From Deltaproteobacteria bacterium (GTDB lineage Bacteria > Desulfobacterota > SM23-61), in contig JAOUFX010000153.1 in the NCBI GenBank assembly GCA_029857975.1, forward strand, positions 1 through 6,842: DNA of 6,842 nucleotides. The letters are read 5' to 3'. Below the pieces are notes generated by a model. It was given only the letters and a program-made list of their open reading frames with translations. It was not told where the DNA came from and searched no databases. The translations under genes and the position numbers were made by a program. Positions 1 to 4,498 of the stretch are shown one piece after another (the first letter of the stretch is position 1; every line of letters starts with the position of its first letter).

Positions 1-630
1 CGCAAGGAATATTTTGGTTCCGGAGTCGTCCAGCGGATCTTGGAGAAAGGACAAATGGCCGCGGTGATCGAAGGAGGAGATAGCATTTGGTTTCATGATG
101 GAAAAGCCAAAACAGTTCCCAAGCGGCTCAGTACCTCTTTCCTTTGCGGCCCAGTGAAAATTGAGGGGGCGATCACCGGTATTTTAGGGGTGGACCATTT
201 TTATGAAGATCCGGTGGCGGTTACCGAAGATTTGAATCTACTCGGGGAGGTTTGCGCGCTCATCGCTGAAGCCATGTCGACGCGCAAGGCGATGGCAGTG
301 GAAAACCGGGCCCTGCTGGAGGAAAACTGGAGTTTCCGGAAGGAATTAGAAACCTTGGGGCGGACCGTTCCTAAGGCCCGGAGAAGAATTTCCCTGACCG
401 AGATCCTGGAAGAACGCATCGCCCGGGTGGTTGCGGAGATGAAGGTCGACCCACGGTCCAATGGACGTCTTTATGAGGATGTGTTGAAATCAGTGGAAAG
501 AACATTGCTCACCTCGGCCCTGGAAAAAACAAAGCATGTCCAGTTAAAGACGGCTCGCTTCCTGGGGATCAATCGCAACACCCTGCGCCGAAAGATAAAA
601 GAGCTGGGAATTATGGCCAAAGAAAAATAG
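1..630 (+). CDS. GAF domain / Fis-type HTH regulator, 5'-truncated by window edge
   Basis: This is the C-terminal part of a transcription regulator; 209 residues are visible and the frame is open to base 1, so the true start lies upstream. A TTG at position 40 is in frame but is probably not the start, because the residues before it (FGSGVVQRI) read like the interior of a GAF domain. Visible residues 1 to about 95 are the second half of the GAF domain, ending in the usual strand and helix (GAITGILGVDHFYED, then a helix to MSTRKAMAVENRALLEEN). A charged, helical linker follows. Residues about 157-205 form a Fis-type helix-turn-helix (LYEDVLKSVERTLLTSALE, then TARFLGINRNTLRRKIKELGI), as at the C-terminus of NtrC-family sigma-54 activators. 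The roughly 240-residue AAA+ ATPase domain, with Walker motifs and GAFTGA, is absent. It therefore probably binds DNA in response to a GAF ligand without activating sigma-54 RNA polymerase itself. The ligand and targets are unknown. Confidence 0.8.
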   Translation, partial: RKEYFGSGVVQRILEKGQMAAVIEGGDSIWFHDGKAKTVPKRLSTSFLCGPVKIEGAITGILGVDHFYEDPVAVTEDLNLLGEVCALIAEAMSTRKAMAVENRALLEENWSFRKELETLGRTVPKARRRISLTEILEERIARVVAEMKVDPRSNGRLYEDVLKSVERTLLTSALEKTKHVQLKTARFLGINRNTLRRKIKELGIMAKEK

Positions 631-632
631 AG

Positions 633-686
633 GGTTCAAGGATCCCAGGGGTCAAGGGTTCCGGTGAATCCTTGAACCTTGTTTTT
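633..686. terminator. Bidirectional intrinsic terminator candidate between convergent genes
   Basis: GGTTCAAGGAT (633-643) and ATCCTTGAACC (668-678) are perfect 11-bp inverted arms around a 24-nt loop. On the plus strand they are followed by TTGTTTTT (679-686). On the minus strand the hairpin is followed by CTCTATTTTTC. It lies 3 bases after the stop of the GAF-Fis gene, and its T tract reaches the stop codon of the convergent polyferredoxin gene at 685-687. The loop is long for a terminator. The arms are built from a GGGTTCAAGG-type direct repeat (632-645 and 648-662), so this may be an intergenic repeat serving as a terminator. Confidence 0.6.
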
Positions 687-2355
687 AGAGAAATCCTTTC
701 GGTTTTGGGGCCAGGGTCTTTTCCTGCGGAAGAATTTTCTCTCCTTCCTTTTTCCCGCCATTCACCTTAAAACCAGACTCTTCCAAAATAAATTTATCAT
801 CGCCTGGATCGGGTTTGAACTCCAATTGGAGTTTTTGGGCTTCTTTGATATAAGATCCTTCTTTCAGTCGAATCTCCCCGCTAGGCACCACGATTATCGC
901 CGAATCTCCCTGGATAGGGCATCTCTGCTCGCAAAACCCACAACCGTTGCAACGCGAGGCAATGACAAAGGGACGCCGGTATCCTTCCACGGTTCGAAAA
1001 ACAATAGCGTTATAAGGGCAAATCTCATCACAGATCAAACAAAGCTTATCCTGAGCCCAAACCAAGCACATTTCCTTACGCAAAACAGCCGTACCCACTT
1101 TGGCGTTGGTTTTTTCCTCCAAGGGAAGAGAACGAATGGCCTGGGTTGGACAGACTTTACCGCAGACGTTGCAATTCTGTTCACAGGGGGCAAAACGCAG
1201 GTCCATTTTAGGCGTCCAGAAGCCCGCCAGACCGGATTCCCAAAAGCAAGGCTGAAGAGTATTGGTGATGCAAGACTTCATGCATTCCCCGCAACGGATG
1301 CAAGTCTGCAAAAAATCAGTCTCGGGGAGCGCCCCCGGGGGGCGGATAAGCTGATACCTCCCCTTAAGGGGTGTGAAGGGTGTCCGGTCTGCCAAAAAAG
1401 CGAGCGTTAGACCCCCGGCGGCGGAGTAGAAGAATCCCCTGCGGGAAAAATCTATGGCTGAATACTCCCCTCCTTTGGCGGAGGTTGGATGACCCGAGGC
1501 CTTGGTCGCAGCAAAAGAGGCCGGAAAAGTAATGGCCTCCTGCGGGCAAACCTCAGCGCAGGTCCGGCATTGAATGCATTCCGCAAGATGAGTCCTTTTC
1601 GGATTTTCCTCCACAGCCCCCATCGGGCAGGCCTTCTGGCATTTTAAACATTCATTACATTCTTGGCTGACCCGGCGTTTCCAGAGCCCAAGGGGAGAAA
1701 TAAAACTAAGCAGTGCTCCCAGAGGGCAGAGGTAACGACACCAGAAACGGGGGGTGAGTCGGCTCAGGGTTATGATCGCTGCCAGAATGAGAAAGGTGAC
1801 GATGGCCATGTAATAAACGGGCTGGGAGTAATGCCGGTGAGATAAACCGATCCACCCCAGGGCGTGAAAAATAGGGCGCATGAGATCCAGGAAAAAATTG
1901 ATGAGGGTGATCGCCAAAGGGTAAAGGACGAAAGTGTAAAAGCGGGTGAGAAGAGGGAGGGGATCCATAAAATAGGACAAAGAAATCCCGGCCAAAGCGG
2001 CGATGAGGAAAGCAAAGAGAAGAAAATATTTTGTTTTGCGAAAAATGGTCTCGTTTTTCAAGGGCGAAATTTTCTGGCGACCCCAAATTAGGGAGTGGCT
2101 GAAGTCAATGACTACCCCCATCGGGCAGACGTAGCCGCAAAAGAATCGTCCGATGACCAGCGTGGTTCCAACGATCATCAGGGACCATAGAGTTCGCCCG
2201 ATGATTTCCTTCCCGGCCAGGATGGCGGTTAATCCTAATAATGGGTCCAAGCGCAGATATACATCTGCCGGAAGCCAATCCGGCAGTTTGTAGGTGGCCA
2301 GGTAAAAAAGAGCGGTGAAGAGGAGGAGGGAGGAAGCCTGGACGAAAATCCTCAT
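685..2355 (-). CDS. Membrane polyferredoxin, NapH-like domain fused to NapG-like domain
   Basis: This 556-residue protein is probably a membrane electron-transfer protein with several [4Fe-4S] clusters. Residues 1-225 carry hydrophobic segments (about 7-22, 55-70, 109-129, 138-155, 180-198) and the paired NapH/NosR-type motifs FCGYVCPMG (C73, C77) and WCRYLCPLG (C206, C210). Two ferredoxin motifs follow, C233/236/239/243 and C260/263/266/270. Residues 304-322 are Tat-like: SRRGFF, then a hydrophobic stretch. Beyond these are four more cysteine groups: C352/355/358/362, C391/395/398/402, C439/442/446 (with C430 nearby) and C469/472/475/479. This order equals NapH (membrane, two clusters) followed by NapG (Tat signal, four clusters). 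The charged C-terminal tail (about 500-556) has no recognised domain. The start is the ATG overlapping the upstream TGA, with AAGGGGA just before it. The donor, acceptor and side of the membrane of the C-terminal half are not shown by the sequence. No catalytic reductase is visible nearby, so a role in nitrate reduction should not be assumed. Confidence 0.85.
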   Translation of the reverse strand: MRIFVQASSLLLFTALFYLATYKLPDWLPADVYLRLDPLLGLTAILAGKEIIGRTLWSLMIVGTTLVIGRFFCGYVCPMGVVIDFSHSLIWGRQKISPLKNETIFRKTKYFLLFAFLIAALAGISLSYFMDPLPLLTRFYTFVLYPLAITLINFFLDLMRPIFHALGWIGLSHRHYSQPVYYMAIVTFLILAAIITLSRLTPRFWCRYLCPLGALLSFISPLGLWKRRVSQECNECLKCQKACPMGAVEENPKRTHLAECIQCRTCAEVCPQEAITFPASFAATKASGHPTSAKGGEYSAIDFSRRGFFYSAAGGLTLAFLADRTPFTPLKGRYQLIRPPGALPETDFLQTCIRCGECMKSCITNTLQPCFWESGLAGFWTPKMDLRFAPCEQNCNVCGKVCPTQAIRSLPLEEKTNAKVGTAVLRKEMCLVWAQDKLCLICDEICPYNAIVFRTVEGYRRPFVIASRCNGCGFCEQRCPIQGDSAIIVVPSGEIRLKEGSYIKEAQKLQLEFKPDPGDDKFILEESGFKVNGGKKEGEKILPQEKTLAPKPKGFL

Positions 2356-3278
2356 GTTTTCCCCTTGAATATTCGGAGTTGATCGAGATCGATCTTCCCT
2401 AAGCCTCTTTGATGAGCAACCAGCAGGTGTTCGACCTGCCGGCCTTTAAAATTTTGGCCGTACCAGGGGGCTACGGTTACGCCATAAGAATCAACGGCCA
2501 CCGGGTCCATGCCGGCGATTACCAGGTTCGGTTTTTGGACTTCTCCGGGCCCTCCCGGGCCCCCGGTGACCAAAGCCCGCGTAGCGTCCAGGAGGGTAAG
2601 CTGGGGTTTGATGACCGTGGCCAGGTCCGCAATTGCCTGGTTGATGTTGTATTTGGAATGGAAGCTCTCCCGGTCCCAGATCAAGCCCATCAAACCCTTG
2701 AGGCCCAGACTTACACCCGTTGCTGAGTGAGATTTAGCCACAGGCAGACTGATGAGAACGGGGGTGTCCAATGTTTCCTTTATGACTTCCACGCTCTCCA
2801 GAATTTTTCCTTGGGGGACCTTGATCTCCCGGAAAAATTTTCTATCTTTAACGGCGATGACGTAGACGCCTTTGATCGACTGGCATGCATTGCGGATGCC
2901 CGAGCGCTCAAGACAAAGTTCCGGATTATTCAAAGTGTTATCCAGAACCAATACCTGTTGGGCGCCGGCTTCCATGCAAGCCTGGGCAACGGTGGCAACG
3001 ACCAGGGGATGGGTGTTGCAGCCCACTTCGGGCGACTTGGGAAAAGACATGTTGGGCTTCAGGACAACGCGCTGGCCTTTTTTGACAAAGCGAGAAATTC
3101 CACCGATGACTTCCAAGGCCTTTCTGGTCGCGGCAGCCGGATCGCCAGATATGACCACTAAGTCGTATTCTTCTTTGGCATTTGAAAAAACAGGCCTCCC
3201 GGCCAAGGTCAAAGCTGTGCCCATAGCAGCGGATTTCAGAAAATCACGGCGGGTAATTTTTCGCCCAAAGTTTTTCAT
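2352..3278 (-). CDS. DUF362 family protein with Tat signal peptide
   Basis: This 308-residue protein is a member of the DUF362 family, whose biochemical role is not established; members often occur beside ferredoxin-like proteins. Residues 1-34 form a Tat signal: TRRDFLK at 9-15, a hydrophobic core at about 17-27, and a possible signal peptidase site after SNA (residue 34). Export in folded form, perhaps with a cofactor, is therefore predicted. Family-typical stretches are VVLKPNMSFP, the HPLVVATVAQACMEAGA segment, ISLPVAKSHSATGVSLGLKG, the following DRESFH and NQAIADLA, and MDPVAVDSYG near the C-terminus. It is the first gene of a leftward operon: its TGA overlaps the ATG of the polyferredoxin gene (ATGA), which implies translational coupling and a joint function. 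AAAGGA lies about 10 nt upstream of the ATG. A glycine-proline run (TGGPGGPGE) explains the very GC-rich stretch near 2545-2567. Confidence 0.88.
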   Translation of the reverse strand: MKNFGRKITRRDFLKSAAMGTALTLAGRPVFSNAKEEYDLVVISGDPAAATRKALEVIGGISRFVKKGQRVVLKPNMSFPKSPEVGCNTHPLVVATVAQACMEAGAQQVLVLDNTLNNPELCLERSGIRNACQSIKGVYVIAVKDRKFFREIKVPQGKILESVEVIKETLDTPVLISLPVAKSHSATGVSLGLKGLMGLIWDRESFHSKYNINQAIADLATVIKPQLTLLDATRALVTGGPGGPGEVQKPNLVIAGMDPVAVDSYGVTVAPWYGQNFKGRQVEHLLVAHQRGLGKIDLDQLRIFKGKT

Positions 3279-3305
3279 CGAGATAACATCCTTTTCTCTG
3301 CAATC

Positions 3306-3333
3306 ATTTTAAGATTTTTTGTACCGAAAGCAA
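3306..3333 (-). promoter_or_regulatory. Candidate sigma-70-type promoter for the DUF362/polyferredoxin operon
   Basis: Read on the minus strand, TTGCTT (3333-3328) and TAAAAT (3311-3306) are separated by 16 nt. TAAAAT matches the -10 consensus at five of six bases and TTGCTT is a weaker -35. The -10 lies about 27 nt upstream of the ATG, leaving room for the ribosome binding site. No operator is evident. This is a pattern match only. Confidence 0.4.
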
Positions 3334-3401
3334 TACTTCTTTTTTAGTCCAACTCCTGAACTTTCTCTATGATATGAATCAGAGGGAAACGGGAAAGACC
3401 C

Positions 3402-3430
3402 TTGACAATAACTTGAGGTTATATTATTAA
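3402..3430 (+). promoter_or_regulatory. Candidate promoter for the GAF-ANTAR gene
   Basis: A perfect -35 TTGACA (3402-3407) is followed after 17 nt by TATTAA (3425-3430) in an AT-rich tract. The predicted start of transcription near 3437 would give an untranslated leader of only about 30 nt, with no room for a terminator, so this gene itself does not appear to be controlled by antitermination. The first 15 bases match the gdhA-side promoter at 4230 at 13 positions. Confidence 0.6.
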
Positions 3431-3446
3431 ATTAATAAAAGAATTC

Positions 3447-3452
3447 GGGAGG
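3447..3452 (+). promoter_or_regulatory. Ribosome binding site of the GAF-ANTAR gene, unusually distant
   Basis: GGGAGG is a good Shine-Dalgarno core, but it lies 14 nt from the ATG at 3467, longer than the usual 5-10. No other in-frame start sits closer, so the ATG is kept. Weak or regulated translation of the regulator is possible. Confidence 0.5.
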
Positions 3453-3466
3453 CGGGTTTATATCCG

Positions 3467-4171
3467 ATGACCCCAACCAGTGCCAAAGGATCCCTGATTA
3501 AAAAGTTAGAAGCTTTATCCAAGATCAGCAAAGCAATCTCTTCCGACCTCTACTTGGAGGACATTCTGAGTTTGATTGTAGTGGTCACGGCTGAGGTGAT
3601 GAAATCAAAGGTCTGCTCCCTCTGGCTGTTGGACGAGAGAGACAATGCCTTAAAGATCAGAGCTACGCAGGCCATGAGCGAAGAGTACCTGAAAGAGAGA
3701 AGCCTCAAACTGGGCGAAGGCGTCGTGGGATACGTGGCTGTGGAGAACAAGCCAATGATGATCTACAACGTTCTCAAAGAGCCGAGATACAAGGAGAAAG
3801 AACTGGCCAAAAAAGAGGGGCTGGTCTCCATGTTGAGCGTTCCCATGTGCGTGAAAGATGAAGTCATCGGGGTGATTAACTGTTACACCTCCTACCCGCA
3901 CAAGTTCAATAAGAGCGAGGTGGAAGTTTTTACCACCGTTGCCAACCAGGCAGCCATCGCCATAGAAAATGCCGGCCTGATCATGAAGGCCAAGATGATC
4001 GAGGATGAGTTGATTTCCCGCAAGGTTGTGGAGCGGGCCAAGGGGATTTTGATGAAAGAACAGCATATCTCCGAGGAGGAAGCCTTCCGCAGGATTCAAA
4101 AAAAATCCATGGACTTAAGGAAATCAATGCGCGAGATCGCCGAGGCTCTCATCTTGGCCAACCAAGTCTAA
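3467..4171 (+). CDS. GAF-ANTAR protein, predicted RNA-binding transcription antiterminator
   Basis: This 234-residue cytoplasmic regulator has a GAF sensor domain at about residues 14-170, including LGEGVVGYVAVENKPMMI, LSVPMCVKDEVIGVINCY and the closing helix FTTVANQAAIAIENAGL. An ANTAR domain occupies about 178-230. The ANTAR signature is nearly ideal: RKVVERAKGILMKEQHISEE, then EAFRRIQKKSMDLRKSMREI. ANTAR domains (NasR, AmiR, EutV) bind tandem RNA hairpins in leader transcripts and prevent formation of a terminator. Here the sensor is a GAF domain instead of a receiver or nitrate-sensing NIT domain, so the signal is unknown. C50, C128 and C139 lie in the GAF domain, but nothing shows that they bind a cofactor. 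The next gene, gdhA, has a strong terminator in its leader and is the obvious candidate target. It is transcribed divergently from the DUF362 operon. Family assignment is secure; the target is inferred. Confidence 0.92.
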   Translation: MTPTSAKGSLIKKLEALSKISKAISSDLYLEDILSLIVVVTAEVMKSKVCSLWLLDERDNALKIRATQAMSEEYLKERSLKLGEGVVGYVAVENKPMMIYNVLKEPRYKEKELAKKEGLVSMLSVPMCVKDEVIGVINCYTSYPHKFNKSEVEVFTTVANQAAIAIENAGLIMKAKMIEDELISRKVVERAKGILMKEQHISEEEAFRRIQKKSMDLRKSMREIAEALILANQV

Positions 4172-4176
4172 AGCTG

Positions 4177-4191
4177 AATCCTCGCTGGATT
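4177..4191 (+). terminator. Weak hairpin after the GAF-ANTAR gene
   Basis: AATCC and GGATT (5-bp arms, loop TCGCT) lie 6 nt after the stop codon. The T run (4201-4206) begins only 9 nt later and follows a C run. This is a poor terminator; the strong one at 4319-4354 may also end transcripts from the GAF-ANTAR gene. Confidence 0.25.
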
Positions 4192-4229
4192 GTCCTCCCC
4201 TTTTTTCAAAAAAAGCCAATAATAAAATC

Positions 4230-4259
4230 TTGACAAGAAATTGATTACTATGCTTTATT
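4230..4259 (+). promoter_or_regulatory. Candidate promoter upstream of the gdhA leader terminator
   Basis: A perfect -35 TTGACA (4230-4235) is followed after 18 nt by TTTATT (4254-4259), which is preceded by TG plus one base (4251-4253) as in an extended -10. Transcription would start near 4266 and run through a leader of about 230 nt before the gdhA start at 4499. The presence of a promoter immediately upstream of a strong terminator is what suggests conditional read-through. Confidence 0.6.
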
Positions 4260-4265
4260 AGAGGC

Positions 4266-4354
4266 AGCTTAATCATAAATTATGCCGTCCGATGAAGTGC
4301 GGCATTCCTGCTGATGACAAAGGCGTCCATCGAAAAGGTGGACGCCTTTTTTTT
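4266..4354 (+). promoter_or_regulatory. Candidate ANTAR-responsive antitermination leader of gdhA
   Basis: Downstream of the promoter the transcript has a hairpin with arms AUGCCG (4282-4287) and CGGCAU (4300-4305). It can extend through a U-G pair, a C-U mismatch and a C-G pair to a six-base loop GAUGAA (4291-4296). The same motif recurs as GAUGAC (4313-4318), 22 nt later. That copy is flanked only by weak pairing: U4312-A4319 and CCU (4307-4309) with AGG (4321-4323). Its 3' side overlaps the 5' arm of the terminator (from 4319), as expected of a mutually exclusive antiterminator. Known ANTAR targets have two hairpins with six-base loops carrying A at position 1 and G at position 4. Both loops here have G4 but lack A1, and the second stem is poor, so the assignment is plausible but unproven. 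Confidence 0.45.
4319..4354 (+). terminator. Strong intrinsic terminator in the gdhA leader
   Basis: GGCGTCCA (4322-4329) pairs perfectly with TGGACGCC (4339-4346). Three further A-U pairs (4319-4321 with 4347-4349) give an 11-bp stem with a loop of 9 nt. Eight T residues follow directly (4347-4354). It lies 144 bp before the gdhA start codon, between a good promoter and the gene, so it is either an attenuator of gdhA or the terminator of the GAF-ANTAR gene, or both. Confidence 0.9.
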
Positions 4355-4356
4355 AT

Positions 4357-4387
4357 GGAGGTTTAGATAATGCCTTGGTTTTTTTAA
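4357..4387 (+). other. Tiny ORF with a well-placed Shine-Dalgarno sequence in the gdhA leader
   Basis: GGAGG (4357-4361) lies 8 nt before an ATG at 4370 that encodes MPWFF and then TAA (4385-4387). It begins right after the T tract of the leader terminator. Five codons are too few for coding statistics, and this may be chance. If translated, it would occur only on read-through transcripts. Confidence 0.2.
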
Positions 4388-4402
4388 GGAATCCGGAAAA
4401 GT

Positions 4403-4433
4403 GGCCAAAATTGGCCCATTCTTAACGGCCAAT
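4403..4433 (+). repeat. GGCCAA inverted-repeat cluster upstream of gdhA
   Basis: Three arms are present: GGCCAA (4403-4408), ATTGGCC (4410-4416) and GGCCAAT (4427-4433). The middle arm can pair with either neighbour. The first pairing has almost no loop, which favours a DNA operator; the second has 7-bp arms and a 10-nt loop. The cluster overlaps the -35 of the second promoter candidate (4422-4427), so it could be a protein-binding site for a repressor or activator, or an RNA switch in the leader. No known operator is recognised. Confidence 0.4.
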
Positions 4434-4451
4434 GAGGTTTTTAAATATATT
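4422..4451 (+). promoter_or_regulatory. Second promoter candidate for gdhA, downstream of the terminator
   Basis: TTAACG (4422-4427, four of six consensus bases) and TATATT (4446-4451, five of six) are spaced by 18 nt. Transcription would start near 4458, giving a leader of about 40 nt with no terminator. If this is the real gdhA promoter, the upstream terminator would simply end the GAF-ANTAR transcript. It is weaker than the candidate at 4230. Confidence 0.35.
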
Positions 4452-4483
4452 TTGGCGAAATCGAGCCAGAGAGAAGGAAAATT

Positions 4484-4490
4484 AAGGAGG
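4484..4490 (+). promoter_or_regulatory. gdhA ribosome binding site that decides the start
   Basis: AAGGAGG is a near-perfect Shine-Dalgarno sequence. It is 8 nt from the ATG at 4499 but only 2 nt from the in-frame ATG at 4493, so 4499 is the start. Confidence 0.85.
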
Positions 4491-4498
4491 ATATGACC

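Noticed and set aside
679..1410. A 243-codon open frame on the plus strand opposite the polyferredoxin gene
   Set aside because: It is antisense to a gene with six clear cysteine motifs, has no recognisable domain and no ribosome binding site, and reads as a shadow frame.
2545..2567. GC-rich palindrome-like sequence in the DUF362 gene
   Set aside because: It is explained by codons for the Gly-Pro run TGGPGGPGE and has no terminator or repeat context.
2727..3312. Overlapping plus-strand open frames opposite the DUF362 gene
   Set aside because: They lie antisense to a gene with a Tat signal and conserved family motifs, have no domain of their own and no ribosome binding site.
4282..4314. A 10-codon ORF (MPSDEVRHSC) in the gdhA leader as an attenuation leader peptide
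   Set aside because: It has no Shine-Dalgarno sequence and only one Glu and one Asp codon, and it coincides with the first hairpin; an amino-acid attenuator would show a run of regulatory codons.
4493..4498. Upstream in-frame ATG as the gdhA start (MTMSVIQ)
   Set aside because: Only 2 nt from the Shine-Dalgarno sequence; the ATG at 4499 has 8-nt spacing and puts active-site residues at the standard family numbering.
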